This document shows, in pieces, positions 1-8,545 of a DNA stretch of 64,000 bases. Each line of letters begins with the position of its first letter. The first letter of the stretch is position 1. The stretch covers positions 2,392,001-2,456,000 of the forward strand of contig NZ_CP041636.1 of assembly GCF_007197755.1 (NCBI RefSeq), read 5' to 3'. The position numbers were made by a program, and so were the translations under genes. The notes below the pieces were generated by a model. The model was not told the DNA's origin. It ran no database searches and saw only the letters and a program-made list of their open reading frames with translations. This stretch comes from Ferrovibrio terrae. Its GTDB lineage: Bacteria; Pseudomonadota; Alphaproteobacteria; Ferrovibrionales; Ferrovibrionaceae.

Positions 1-1
1 C

Positions 2-181
2 CAGTCGAAATCTGACCGTGCGATATCGGGTGGCGCCATCGGCGCCGGTGTTGGCGCCGTGGGCGGGGCCCTGACCGGTAATGCCCTGGGCGGCGCCGTG
101 ATCGGCGGCGCGGCCGGTGCGGCCACTGGCGCACTGACTGACGAAGACCAAATCAACCTTGGCAAGCCTGCCTGGCGCTAA
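2..181 (+). CDS. Glycine-zipper protein, C-terminal part (5' end outside window)
   Basis: The frame is open from the window edge to TAA at 179-181. It reads as alternating Gly/Ala small-residue repeats (GGAIGAGVGAVGG, then GGAVIGGAAGAA), the hallmark of YMGG/Gly-zipper envelope proteins, followed by a short polar tail ending in KPAWR. The family is usually a small lipoprotein or periplasmic/outer-membrane-associated protein; the start and any signal peptide lie upstream of the window. It is followed by a strong hairpin and then by three other small envelope-type genes, which suggests an envelope-stress group. The exact function is unknown. Confidence 0.75.
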   Translation, partial: QSKSDRAISGGAIGAGVGAVGGALTGNALGGAVIGGAAGAATGALTDEDQINLGKPAWR

Positions 182-211
182 CACGCGCAGGAGCTGCTGG
201 GGACGCTACGA

Positions 212-241
212 CCGCGGACGACTTGATTAAGTCGTCCGCGG
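212..241 (+). terminator. Perfect 13-bp stem-loop after the Gly-zipper gene
   Basis: Arms 212-224 and 229-241 are exact reverse complements around a GATT loop. No T-run follows (GCTAACC), so this may be a weak terminator, an mRNA 3'-end stabiliser or an attenuator between the Gly-zipper gene and the BON lipoprotein gene. Confidence 0.6.
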
Positions 242-287
242 GCTAACCAACCACAGAAGACCAACCCACGTACAAAAGGACGATGTC

Positions 288-611
288 ATGTTGACCCTCT
301 CCCAGTTCTCCCGCAGCCTTGCCGTTGTCGCCATGCTGGGCGGCGCTGTCGCGGTTACCGCCTGCAGTTCCACCACCAAGCAGGAATCGACCGGCGAATA
401 TGTCGACTCTGCCGCCATCACCACCAAGGTGAAGGCCGAGCTGATCAAGGATCCGGTTACCAAGGCCGGCCAGATCAGCGTCGAAACCTTCAAGGACACC
501 GTGCAGCTGAGCGGCTTCGTCGACACGGCGGCGTCCAAGAGCCGCGCCGAGCAGATTGCCCGCAACGTGCAGGGCGTGCGCTCGGTCAAAAATGACCTCG
601 TCGTGAAGTAA
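288..611 (+). CDS. BON-domain lipoprotein
   Basis: A 107-aa protein with a lipoprotein signal peptide: a short N-region, a hydrophobic stretch at residues 11-24 and a lipobox VTAC with the modified cysteine at residue 26. Residues about 40-107 form one BON domain (AITTKVKAELIKD, then GFVDTAASKSRAEQIA and GVRSVKNDLVV), as in OsmY/DolP-type proteins that bind phospholipid at the envelope. The start is supported by AAAGGACG just upstream. The next gene follows after 10 bp, so co-transcription is likely. BON lipoproteins are commonly induced by osmotic or envelope stress; that role here is inference. Confidence 0.85.
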   Translation: MLTLSQFSRSLAVVAMLGGAVAVTACSSTTKQESTGEYVDSAAITTKVKAELIKDPVTKAGQISVETFKDTVQLSGFVDTAASKSRAEQIARNVQGVRSVKNDLVVK

Positions 612-621
612 GGAACACGCC

Positions 622-831
622 ATGCCGATGGGACGCGTGTTGGGCGTGATCGCGCTGGTTGCCGGCGCAATCCTGCTCTACTTCGGCCTCAATGCCTCGG
701 ATGCTCCGATGGAGCAGCTGAACGAAACCTTCACGGGCAGCTACAGCGACCGCACAATGTGGTACCTGGTCGGTGGCGCTGCGACTGCCTGCGGCGGCCT
801 CGTGCTGCTGCTGCTGGGCCGCAAGGCCTGA
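622..831 (+). CDS. DUF3185 family membrane protein
   Basis: A 69-aa protein with two predicted membrane helices (residues 5-24 and 45-65). The segment between them contains the family pattern ETFTGSYSDRTMWYLVGG, which I recognise as DUF3185. It lies 10 bp after the BON gene and is preceded by AAGGAACACGCC as ribosome binding site. Function unknown; family members are small inner-membrane proteins often found beside stress-related envelope genes. Confidence 0.8.
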   Translation: MPMGRVLGVIALVAGAILLYFGLNASDAPMEQLNETFTGSYSDRTMWYLVGGAATACGGLVLLLLGRKA

Positions 832-909
832 TCTCCCGGCGCTGGGGCATCGCCCCAGCGCCATACTTCTCTAGCCTGCCGTCATCCCGCTATCCGACTG
901 GAGGCCACA

Positions 910-1068
910 ATGGGCATCGGTACGATTCTGCTTATTATTCTGATCATCCTGCTGATCGGCGCGGTGCCGAGCTGGCCGTATAGCACCGGCTGGGGCTATT
1001 ACCCCAGCGGCGGCATCGGCATCATCCTGATCGTCGTGATTGTCTTGCTTCTGATGGGACGCATCTAG
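910..1068 (+). CDS. DUF3309 family small membrane protein
   Basis: A 52-aa reading frame with ATG at 910 and TAG at 1066-1068, preceded by GGAGGCCACA. It has two hydrophobic helices (ILLIILIILLIGAVP and IGIILIVVIVLLLMG) separated by the aromatic segment WPYSTGWGYYPSGG, which is typical of DUF3309. The proteins are very short, are easily missed in annotation, and have no assigned biochemical role. It is the last gene before an intrinsic terminator, so it probably closes the small-envelope-protein group. Confidence 0.85.
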   Translation: MGIGTILLIILIILLIGAVPSWPYSTGWGYYPSGGIGIILIVVIVLLLMGRI

Positions 1069-1094
1069 CGGCCTGATCAGGGAGCCTGAAACAG

Positions 1095-1122
1095 CGTCCG
1101 GTCGCGAGACCGGGCGTTTTTT
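1095..1122 (+). terminator. Rho-independent terminator after the DUF3309 gene
   Basis: A 9-bp stem (1095-1103 with 1108-1116, one G-T pair) is closed by a GCGA tetraloop and followed by TTTTTT. The core 1098-1113 (ccggtcgcgagaccgg) is identical to that of the terminator at 47542-47571. Confidence 0.9.
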
Positions 1123-1442
1123 CATGTCTTGTTACCCTGCGTCTCGCTGGCAATGGCCTCGTGATGCCGGATCACCTCCTTGACGATGAAGGCGAGGAAT
1201 TTCTCGGCGAAATCCGGGTCCAGCTTTGCGGCTTCAGCCAGCTGGCGCAGGCGGGCGATCTGGCGGCCTTCGCGTGCAGGATCGGCGGGCGGCAGCTTCT
1301 CGGTGGCCTTGAGGCGCCCGACCTGCTGTGTGCATTTGAACCGTTCGGCCAGCAGATGAATCAGGGCAGCATCGATATTGTCGATGCTGTCGCGCAGGCG
1401 CAGCAGTTCTGGATGCACGGTCGGGGTTGTGTCGGAAGCCAT
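1122..1442 (-). CDS. Chorismate mutase, AroQ type
   Basis: A 106-aa all-helical protein of the AroQ class, which converts chorismate to prephenate for phenylalanine and tyrosine synthesis. Family features visible are LRDSIDNIDAALIHLLAERF near residues 15-35, VGRLKA at 41-46 and PAREGRQIARL near 55-65. Likely active-site residues by comparison with the E. coli enzyme are R17, R34, K45, R57 and E58. It is a stand-alone domain, not fused to prephenate dehydratase or dehydrogenase. It converges on the DUF3309 gene and its stop abuts that terminator. An upstream gene on the same strand lies 79 bp away. Confidence 0.9.
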   Translation of the reverse strand: MASDTTPTVHPELLRLRDSIDNIDAALIHLLAERFKCTQQVGRLKATEKLPPADPAREGRQIARLRQLAEAAKLDPDFAEKFLAFIVKEVIRHHEAIASETQGNKT

Positions 1443-1521
1443 GGATCATCCTGACGGGCGGGAAATCAAAATCGGGCGCCCATGATGCTGGGGCTGAGGC
1501 AGGGGTCAAGTGCCCCGCAGC

Positions 1522-2010
1522 TCACTGCAGATGCAGGTCGACCTTGTAGCGTTCGTGGCCGTCTTCATCGGCGCGCTCGATGCCGATCACGCCGACGTCG
1601 TTACGCGTGGCCAGTGCCGGCAGCTGGGTGAGCAGATTGGCATGGGCGTGAACCGCGTTGGCTACCCCGTCGAAAGCGATGCCGATCGCCGTCATGTGGC
1701 AATCGAAGCAATAGCCGGCCTTCAGGTAGTCATGCGCCGAGGCCAGGTCGTGGAACAGGATGCCGGCAGTCTTCTCGATGGCGGACTGGCGAATCTGTGC
1801 CGTCGTCATGTCCTGCCCGTCGATCCGGAACGAACGCCGGTAGGCCTGGAAAAACGTCCAGGCCAGCAGCAGGGCGGCCTTGGTTTTGCCGCCGCCGGCC
1901 GGGCCGGAGATGAACAGGAAATGCGGCCGCGCGAGGCGGGCCTGAAGCTGCCGCACCTGGTCGAAACTGAAACCGAAATCGGGGAGGGACTGGAAATTGC
2001 GCTGAGACAT
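1522..2010 (-). CDS. Orphan P-loop protein resembling a fragment of a GspE/PilT-type ATPase
   Basis: A 162-aa protein. Residues 12-43 (GFSFDQVRQLQARL then RPHFLFISGPAGGGKT) resemble the segment leading into the Walker A motif of type II/IV secretion and pilus ATPases; the P-loop is G36-T43. After it come an ILFHDLASAHDYLKAGYCF segment and a C-terminal region (ALATRNDVGVIGIERADEDGHERYKVDLHL) that could be a small beta-rich fold. No Walker B, Asp-box or His-box is clear, and no pilus or secretion genes are adjacent. It could be a degenerated or repurposed ATPase. It lies 97 bp downstream of the ALA synthase gene on the same strand. Confidence 0.55.
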   Translation of the reverse strand: MSQRNFQSLPDFGFSFDQVRQLQARLARPHFLFISGPAGGGKTKAALLLAWTFFQAYRRSFRIDGQDMTTAQIRQSAIEKTAGILFHDLASAHDYLKAGYCFDCHMTAIGIAFDGVANAVHAHANLLTQLPALATRNDVGVIGIERADEDGHERYKVDLHLQ

Positions 2011-2107
2011 CCTGAACCCAAAACTGGGGAGCAGCGCTTAGTACTATCAGGGGTAGTCTTTACAGGAGTTTAAATCTGGTAACCCCCGGCCGGACCGATC
2101 CAGCCGG

Positions 2108-3322
2108 TCAGGCGGCCTGGCGACGCAGCCCCAGGCGTTGCCAGACGTCCAGCAGGGCATTGGTCAGGGCCTGCATCATCGCATCGGTGTGTACCGGGGT
2201 CGGCGTGATGCGCAGCCGTTCGGTGCCGCGCGGCACCGTCGGGTAGTTGATTGGCTGGATGTAGATGCCGTGATCGGCCAGCAGCATGTCGGACGCGGCT
2301 TTGCACAAAGCGGCATCGCCGACCATGACCGGCACGATATGGCTCTGGTTGACCAACACCGGCAGGCCGGCAGCCAGCAGCATGCGGCGCAGGGTGGCGG
2401 CGCGCTCCTGATGGCGGGCGCGCTCGACCTGGCTGCGCTTGAGATAGCGCACGCTGGCGGCGGCGGCGGCGGCGATGGCCGGTGGCATGGCGGTGGAGAA
2501 GATAAAGCCCGGCGCATAGGAGCGCACAGCATCGATCATCTTGGCGCTGCCGGCGATATAGCCGCCGACAACGCCAAAGGCCTTGCCGAGCGTGCCCTGG
2601 ATGATGTGGATGCGCTGCATCGCGTCGTCCCGGTCGGCAATGCCGCCGCCCCGATTGCCATACAGGCCGACGGCATGCACTTCATCGAGATAGGTCATGG
2701 CGTCGTATTTGTCGGCGAGGTCGCAGATCGCATGGATCGGCGCGATGTCGCCATCCATCGAATAGACGCTCTCGAAGGCGATCAGCTTCGGCCGGTCGGC
2801 CGGAATCGCCTGCAGCAGTTCTTCCAGATGCGCGACGTCGTTATGCCGCCAGATCTGCCGCTCGCAGCCGGCCTGGCGGATACCCTCGATCATCGAATTG
2901 TGGTTGTCGGCATCCGACAGGATCACACAGCCCGGCATCAGCTTGGCAATCGTCGACAGGGATGTCTGGTTGGCGATGTAGCCCGACATGAAAGCGAGCG
3001 CGGCCTGCTTGCCATGCAGGTCGGCCAGTTCGCGCTCGAGTTCGACGATCGCGTGGCTGTTGCCGGAAATGTTGCGAGTACCGCCGGCACCGGCACCGAA
3101 CTCCTTCGCCGCCTGCTGCAGGGCCTCGATCACCACAGGATTCTGGCCCATGGCGAGATAGTCATTCGAGCACCACATGGTGATCTTCGCCGGGCCGATG
3201 CCGCTGTGGTTATCGGCCACGGGGAAGCTGCCGCAATTCCGGGCGAGTTCGGTGAACACCCGGTAGCGCTTTTCGCTGTGCAGCCTGTCGACTGCCTGGC
3301 TGAAGAGGGCTTCGTAATCCAT
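2108..3322 (-). CDS. hemA: 5-aminolevulinate synthase (C4 pathway)
   Basis: A 404-aa PLP enzyme of the alpha-oxoamine synthase family that condenses glycine with succinyl-CoA to 5-aminolevulinate, the first step of tetrapyrrole synthesis in alphaproteobacteria. Visible signatures: YRVFTELAR near residue 20, [12 protein letters not shown] at 51-62, [13 protein letters not shown] at 77-88, the [10 protein letters not shown] block near 213-222, and the Schiff-base lysine in TLGKAFG (K247). Length matches the family. The start ATG at 3322 gives the conserved [16 protein letters not shown]-terminus. The presence of this enzyme, rather than glutamyl-tRNA reductase, is strong evidence for an alphaproteobacterial source. 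Confidence 0.97.
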   Translation of the reverse strand: MDYEALFSQAVDRLHSEKRYRVFTELARNCGSFPVADNHSGIGPAKITMWCSNDYLAMGQNPVVIEALQQAAKEFGAGAGGTRNISGNSHAIVELERELADLHGKQAALAFMSGYIANQTSLSTIAKLMPGCVILSDADNHNSMIEGIRQAGCERQIWRHNDVAHLEELLQAIPADRPKLIAFESVYSMDGDIAPIHAICDLADKYDAMTYLDEVHAVGLYGNRGGGIADRDDAMQRIHIIQGTLGKAFGVVGGYIAGSAKMIDAVRSYAPGFIFSTAMPPAIAAAAAASVRYLKRSQVERARHQERAATLRRMLLAAGLPVLVNQSHIVPVMVGDAALCKAASDMLLADHGIYIQPINYPTVPRGTERLRITPTPVHTDAMMQALTNALLDVWQRLGLRRQAA

Positions 3323-3423
3323 GGGGCTTTACGCTGCGTCCTTGCTGGTGGCCGGATATTAGGCCCGGGCGAACCGGCTGGCTAGGCCCTCTGCCCGGGT
3401 CCGGGCGCGGCGAGGGGTCGCAG

Positions 3424-3453
3424 GCTGCAGTCTCATGCAAATGCGACTGCAGC
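3424..3453. other. 9-bp inverted repeat in the flavin reductase 3' region
   Basis: Arms 3424-3432 (gctgcagtc) and 3445-3453 (gactgcagc) are exact reverse complements around a 12-nt loop. An A-run follows on the plus strand and the matching T-run precedes the stem on the minus strand, so it is not a canonical terminator for the flavin reductase gene. Function unknown. Confidence 0.45.
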
Positions 3454-3465
3454 GCACAAAAAACG

Positions 3466-4122
3466 TCAGCCCGGACGGTTCATGCGGAACATCGTCTCGG
3501 GCGTGGCCTCGAAGTAATCCGCCATATAGCCCGAGCGCATGATGGGCCGCGCTGCAGCCGCATCGAACAGGCCATTGCTGATATAGGCCCGGTTGATATG
3601 CACGCCGACCACCTGGCCGATGATCATCCAGCCGTCCAGCCTGTTGCCATCCAGATCCTGCAGTTGCAGCACCTGCAGCAGCCTGCATTCCAGTGCGGTG
3701 GGGCTTTCGGCCACGCGCGGCACCTTCACCTGCCGGCAGGGTGCCGGCGTCAGGCCTGCGAGGGTAAATTCATCGACCTCATGCGGCACGGTGGCGGCGG
3801 TCTTGTTCATCGCCTCGGCCAGCGGTTTGGTGACCAGGTTGGCGACGAATTCGCCGGTGGCTTCGATATTGCTGACGCTATCCTTGTTGCTGGTGCGGTT
3901 CTTCCAGCCGGCGCTGCCGAAGGCGATGATCGGCGGTTTGTCGAAAAAGGCGTTGAAGAAGCTGTAGGGCGCGAGATTAACCCGGCCCTGTGCGTCGCGC
4001 GACGAAATCCAGCCGATGGGGCGCGGCCCGACAATCGCCTTGAACGGATCATGCGCAAGGCCATGGCCCTTGGCCGGCTCGTAGAAGTGAAAATCGTCGC
4101 TGGCAATCGGCGTGTTCGACAT
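3466..4122 (-). CDS. Flavin reductase family protein (FMN-binding split barrel)
   Basis: A 218-aa protein with the split-barrel flavin-reductase fold: the N-terminal segment IVGPRPIGWISSRDAQGRVNLAPYSFFNAF (about residues 30-59) is the typical FMN-binding strand and loop, followed by PPIIAFGSAG and NIEATGEFVANLVT. Members reduce or bind FMN, or supply reduced flavin to monooxygenases; the substrate is unknown. The start at 4122 is divergent from the receiver-like gene at 4265, and the 142-bp gap probably holds both promoters. Confidence 0.85.
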   Translation of the reverse strand: MSNTPIASDDFHFYEPAKGHGLAHDPFKAIVGPRPIGWISSRDAQGRVNLAPYSFFNAFFDKPPIIAFGSAGWKNRTSNKDSVSNIEATGEFVANLVTKPLAEAMNKTAATVPHEVDEFTLAGLTPAPCRQVKVPRVAESPTALECRLLQVLQLQDLDGNRLDGWMIIGQVVGVHINRAYISNGLFDAAAARPIMRSGYMADYFEATPETMFRMNRPG

Positions 4123-4264
4123 TCTGAATCTCTTGGCTGGATTTCGCTGGCGGCCCGGCTGCCGGTCGCAGCCTGAATATATTGGTGATAAAGTGGTCCA
4201 AACTGGAGCCGCCGTCCACCGGCGCAGATCACAATCCCCGGAGCTTGGCCCGAGCGGGCGCCTG

Positions 4265-4795
4265 ATGCCTTACGATCTCAATCGGCTGAACCTGCTTGTC
4301 GTGGAGCCCGATGCGGATGTCGCATCGACCTGGCGCCGGCTGTCGGCCACGTTGCGCATCAAGACGCCCAATATCGTGCCGGACACCGCGCAGGCCTGGA
4401 CCCTGCTGAAAGGTGCTCCACAGGCGAATGGCAGCGTGTCGGGCCTGCGCGTCGATGCTGTCATCGTCCGCTGGGAACTGGCCGGCGAGGATGGGCTGAA
4501 CCTCGTCACCCGCCTGCGGCGCGACCCGGACTCGCCAGCGCCCTTCCTGCCCACAGTCATCGTTACAGGTACGGTGACGCGCGAGCGTATCCGTCGCGCG
4601 CTGGATGCCGGGGTCAACGAAGTGCTGGCGTTGCCGCTGGCGCCGAAGGCAGTGGAAAACCGGCTGCGCGAGATGGTGGAACGGCCGCGCAAATTCATTC
4701 GGGAGGGCGGCTATTTCGGGCCGGACCGGCGGCGGCAGGTGCGCGCCGATTATGCCGGGCCGTTTCGCCGCGCGGCAGACCGAGCGGCCGAGTGA
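4265..4795 (+). CDS. Receiver-like protein lacking the phospho-acceptor aspartate
   Basis: A 176-aa protein with a response-regulator receiver fold (residues about 8-135) and a C-terminal tail containing GYFGPDRRR. The ATG at 4265 is preferred because it starts directly before the first receiver strand (NLLVVEPDAD). Key residues are missing: the acidic pair is E14/P15, the position of the phospho-Asp in the third strand is R69 (DAVIVRWELAG), and the conserved lysine is L123 (LALPLAP). The switch Thr is kept (T101). This is a pseudo-receiver, unlikely to be phosphorylated. It converges on an Hpt-domain gene 9 bp away. Confidence 0.8.
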   Translation: MPYDLNRLNLLVVEPDADVASTWRRLSATLRIKTPNIVPDTAQAWTLLKGAPQANGSVSGLRVDAVIVRWELAGEDGLNLVTRLRRDPDSPAPFLPTVIVTGTVTRERIRRALDAGVNEVLALPLAPKAVENRLREMVERPRKFIREGGYFGPDRRRQVRADYAGPFRRAADRAAE

Positions 4796-4804
4796 TCGCC
4801 GGGT

Positions 4805-5251
4805 TTAAGCGAAACTGCGTTCGGCCACGCCCTTGAGGGCGTCGATGATCTCGCGGCCGAGTTCGCCTGCGGGGCCCTGGATGCGGTTGTCGACCACCGT
4901 GCGCAGGGCCTCGACATGGGCGTCGATCACGGCGCGATCCACCTTTTTGCGCTCGATGGCCCGCTCGATATAGCGGCAGAGCAACTGGCCGATATCGGTG
5001 ATCAGGTGGTAGCCGAAGGTGCTGCCCTGGCCCTTGATGTCATGGGCGACGCCGTAGACCTCGCGGAGGGCTTCGGAATTGTTGCCGTCGGTGATGCCGG
5101 CGATGGCGGCATCCAGGCGCTTCAGGTCGTCATTGACCCAGCCGATGTACTTGTCTGCCAGCCCGGCCACCGCCGCCTGGGCGCTGGCCACAGCAACCCC
5201 GAACTCCTTGTCGGACTCCGCGTCAGAAGGCTTGCCGTTACGTTGCGTCAT
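4805..5251 (-). CDS. Hpt-domain histidine phosphotransfer protein
   Basis: A 148-aa mostly helical protein. Residues 66-80 contain AHDIKGQGSTFGY, the HxxKG motif of Hpt domains, with H70 as likely phospho-acceptor. The N-terminal 30 residues are polar and probably disordered. Hpt proteins relay phosphoryl groups between hybrid kinases and response regulators. It is encoded tail-to-tail with the pseudo-receiver at 4265-4795. No histidine kinase is nearby, so its partners are encoded elsewhere. Confidence 0.85.
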   Translation of the reverse strand: MTQRNGKPSDAESDKEFGVAVASAQAAVAGLADKYIGWVNDDLKRLDAAIAGITDGNNSEALREVYGVAHDIKGQGSTFGYHLITDIGQLLCRYIERAIERKKVDRAVIDAHVEALRTVVDNRIQGPAGELGREIIDALKGVAERSFA

Positions 5252-5383
5252 GGTCGGCCGGACATCGTTTTAAGAATGATTAGCTGGCCGGCTATAAGGG
5301 AGTGCCCGGGCTCCCGAAGTCTAGGTTATCAACTGGTAACCTGTCCCTTCGAACAGGTACCCCACAGAAGGTAGCCCGGACGG

Positions 5384-8300
5384 TTATTCTGCCGGCTCGG
5401 CCTTGCCGGCCTCGACGTCCGGGGTCTTTTCCAGCTCGCTCAGCTTGCGGGCGATGAAGCCGGCCGGCTTGGTGAAGCGGGCCAGCAGCAGATACAGCAC
5501 CGGCACCACGAACAGGCTGAGCAGGGTGGCGAAGGTCATGCCGCCGACGATCACCCAGCCCAGCGCCGATCTCGATTCGGCGCCGGCGCCGCTGGCGAAG
5601 GCCAGGGGGATGGCGCCGAAGACGGTGGCAATGGTGGTCATCAGAATCGGCCGCAGGCGGGCGATCGAGGCGGTGACCACGGCATCGTAGATGCTCTGGC
5701 CCTCGTCGCGCAGCTGATTGGCGAATTCCACGATCAGGATGCCGTTCTTGGCGATCAGGCCGACCAGCATGATAATGCCGATCTGGCTGTAGACGTTCAG
5801 CGTCTGGCCCGCCAGCAGCAGGCCGGCCAGCGCGCCGGTCACCGCCAGCGGCACCGACAGGATGATGATGATGGGGTGGATCCAGCTCTCGAACTGGCCC
5901 GCCAGCACCAGGAACACCACGATCAGCGCGAGGCCGAAGGTGATGAAGATGGCTGCAGACGAGTCTTTGTATTCGCGGCTTTGGCCGGAATAGGAGATGC
6001 GAACTTCCGGCGGCAGCACTTCCGCAGCCACGCCGTCGAGATAGTCGAGTGCCTGACCAAGCGTATAGCCCGGTGCCATCGAGGCTTCGATCATCACAGA
6101 CCGCAGACGGTCGGTGCGGATCAGTTCGCGCGCATTGGCGCCTTCCTGGATGGTAACCAGGCTGGCCAGCGGCACCAGCTTGCCGCCGGTATTGGCGCCG
6201 CGCACATAGATATTGTTCAAATCATTCGGCGTGACGCGCTGGTCCACCGGCGCCTGCACCAGCACCTTGTACTGCTTGCCATCGCGCTGGAAGTTGGTGA
6301 CTTCGCGCGACCCCAGCATGGTTTCCAGCGTGCGGCCGATGGTCTCGACATTGACGCCAAGATCGGCGGCGCGGTCGCGGTCGATCTGCACGCGGATTTC
6401 GGGGCGGGTCGGCTGGTAGTTCTTTTTCACACCGAGCAGGTTCGGATTTTCCTGTGCCTTGATCATGATGCGATCCGACCATTCGTCGAGCTGCGCATAG
6501 GTCGAGCCGCCGAGGATAAAGCGGACTGGCGACTGTGCGCCCGGCAGGCCGAGGCTGGGCGGATTGACGACGATGGCGCGCACGCCGGTCAGAGCCTGCA
6601 TTTCGCGGAAGACCTGGCGGGCGATTTCCTGCTGCTTGACGTTGCGCTTGTCCCAGTCAGCCATGCGCACGACGATCATGCCGGAATTGACCGGCGAGGG
6701 GCGGCCGCCCCAGGCTGGGGCCACGTTCGACATCGCCACGGTCACGGCGCCGGACTTGATGTGCTTCTCCAGCACCTGCTCCATCATGATGATGTTTTTG
6801 CGGGTGTAGTCGTAAGACGAGCCTTCCGGCCCCTCTACAATCACGAAGAAGGCGCCGCGGTCTTCGGTCGGCGCGAATTCACGCGGCAGGGCCTGGAACA
6901 TCAGGACGGCGGCCACGGACACCACGGCACCCAGCGCCAGGACCACGACTGGCGCGCCCAGCGAGCTGCGCAGCAGGCGGCCATAGCCATTGCCCATGCC
7001 GACGAAGAATTTCTCGGTCACATGGTAGAACCGGCCTTCTTCCTTGGCTTCATGCAACAGCTTGGAACACATCATCGGTGTCAGCGTCAGCGCGACGAAA
7101 CCCGAGAACAGCACGGCTGCCGCCACTGACATGCCGAATTCGCGGAACAGGCGGCCGGTATTGCCCTCCATCAATGAGATCGGGACGAAGACGGCGATCA
7201 GCACCACGGTGGTGGCGATGACGGCAAAGCCGATCTGGCGCGCGCCGCGCAGACTTGCCAGCAGCGGCGGTTCGCCCAGTTCGATGCGGCGGTGGATGTT
7301 TTCCAGCACCACGATGGCGTCGTCGACCACCAGACCGATGGCCAGCACCAGCGCCAGCAGGGTCAGCACGTTGATCGAATAGCCGAGCGAGCCGATGACG
7401 ATGAACGAGCCGATCACCGAGACCGGGATGGCGACGGCGGGAATCAGGGTGGCGCGCCAGGAGCGCAGGAACAGGAAGATCACGCCGATCACCAGCGACA
7501 GCGCGACGGTCAGCGCATGAAACACTTCGTAGATCGACTGGCTGATGAACTTCGACTGGTCGTAGGTCACTTCCATGCGCACGCCGGTCGGCAGGCTGTC
7601 CTTCAGCCGTTCGACGGTGGCCGCGACGCCGGTGGAGATTTCCATGGCATTGGCCTTGGACTGGCGGATGATGCCGAGGCCAATGGCGGTCACGCCGTTG
7701 ATGCGCTGTTCGGTGCGTTCGTCTTCAGCGCCGAGTTCCACCTTGGCGACTTCGCCCAGGCGCAGCAGATAGCCGTCCTGTTCGCGCAGTACGACATTGC
7801 GGAATTGCGCGGCGGTGCGCAGGCCGGATTCGGCGCGCACGGTGAACTCGCGCATGTTGCTTTCGACGCGGCCCGACGGTAGCTCGACATTCTGGCGGCG
7901 GATCGCTTCTTCCACGTCCTGCACGGTGACGTTGCGGGCGGCCATTGCCATGCGGTCGAGATAGACGCGCATGGAGTAGCGGCGGGCACCGTAGATGTTC
8001 ACGGAAGCCACGCCGTCGATGATCGACATCTGGTCGACCAGGTAACGGTCGGCATAGTCGGTGAGTTCGAGCAGGCTGAGGCGGTCGCTGAACAGCGAGA
8101 TGTAGATGATCGGCCGGGCATCGGCCTCGGTCTTGGCGATGATCGGCTGGTCGGCTTCATCCGGCAGCTTCGACAGGATACGGCTGACCTTGTCGCGCAC
8201 GTCGTTGGCGGCGGCATCGACATTGCGGCTCAGGTTGAACTCGATGCTGATCGCGCTGGATTCCTCGCGGCTCGCCGAGGTGATGGTGCGGATGCCTTCG

Positions 8301-8521
8301 ATGCCGGCGACCGAGTCTTCGATCACTTGGGTGATCTTGCTCTCGATGATTTCGGCCGAGGCACCGCGGTAGATCGTGCTGACGTTGACCGCCGGCGGAT
8401 CGATATCGGGATATTCGCGCACCGCCATGCCGCGCAGCGCAAACAGGCCGAAAATGATCAGCACCAGCGAAATGACCGTGGCAAAGACCGGGCGCTTGAT
8501 CGAAATGTCCGAGAGAACCAT
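5384..8521 (-). CDS. RND efflux transporter permease (HAE1-like), pump 1
   Basis: A 1045-aa inner-membrane RND transporter. The N-terminus has the family start VLSDISIKRPVFATVISLVLIIFG and the periplasmic motif YPDIDPPAVNVST. Helix 4 has LAIGLVVDDAIVVLENIHRRIE with the paired proton-relay aspartates. The second half repeats the fold (VFLVLAGQFESWIHPIIIILSVPLAV and LVGLIAKNGILIVEFANQLRDEG). It exports hydrophobic compounds from the periplasm using the proton gradient, together with the adaptor encoded 24 bp upstream. No outer-membrane TolC gene is adjacent. The substrate cannot be told from sequence. Confidence 0.95.
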   Translation of the reverse strand: MVLSDISIKRPVFATVISLVLIIFGLFALRGMAVREYPDIDPPAVNVSTIYRGASAEIIESKITQVIEDSVAGIEGIRTITSASREESSAISIEFNLSRNVDAAANDVRDKVSRILSKLPDEADQPIIAKTEADARPIIYISLFSDRLSLLELTDYADRYLVDQMSIIDGVASVNIYGARRYSMRVYLDRMAMAARNVTVQDVEEAIRRQNVELPSGRVESNMREFTVRAESGLRTAAQFRNVVLREQDGYLLRLGEVAKVELGAEDERTEQRINGVTAIGLGIIRQSKANAMEISTGVAATVERLKDSLPTGVRMEVTYDQSKFISQSIYEVFHALTVALSLVIGVIFLFLRSWRATLIPAVAIPVSVIGSFIVIGSLGYSINVLTLLALVLAIGLVVDDAIVVLENIHRRIELGEPPLLASLRGARQIGFAVIATTVVLIAVFVPISLMEGNTGRLFREFGMSVAAAVLFSGFVALTLTPMMCSKLLHEAKEEGRFYHVTEKFFVGMGNGYGRLLRSSLGAPVVVLALGAVVSVAAVLMFQALPREFAPTEDRGAFFVIVEGPEGSSYDYTRKNIIMMEQVLEKHIKSGAVTVAMSNVAPAWGGRPSPVNSGMIVVRMADWDKRNVKQQEIARQVFREMQALTGVRAIVVNPPSLGLPGAQSPVRFILGGSTYAQLDEWSDRIMIKAQENPNLLGVKKNYQPTRPEIRVQIDRDRAADLGVNVETIGRTLETMLGSREVTNFQRDGKQYKVLVQAPVDQRVTPNDLNNIYVRGANTGGKLVPLASLVTIQEGANARELIRTDRLRSVMIEASMAPGYTLGQALDYLDGVAAEVLPPEVRISYSGQSREYKDSSAAIFITFGLALIVVFLVLAGQFESWIHPIIIILSVPLAVTGALAGLLLAGQTLNVYSQIGIIMLVGLIAKNGILIVEFANQLRDEGQSIYDAVVTASIARLRPILMTTIATVFGAIPLAFASGAGAESRSALGWVIVGGMTFATLLSLFVVPVLYLLLARFTKPAGFIARKLSELEKTPDVEAGKAEPAE

Positions 8522-8545
8522 GACGCTGCCTGTCGCCGTTACGGC

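Noticed and set aside
5876-7129. Long open reading frame antisense to RND pump 1
   Set aside because: It is a shadow of the high-GC codon pattern on the opposite strand, with His/Asp/Gln-rich meaningless sequence and no ribosome binding site or family motif.
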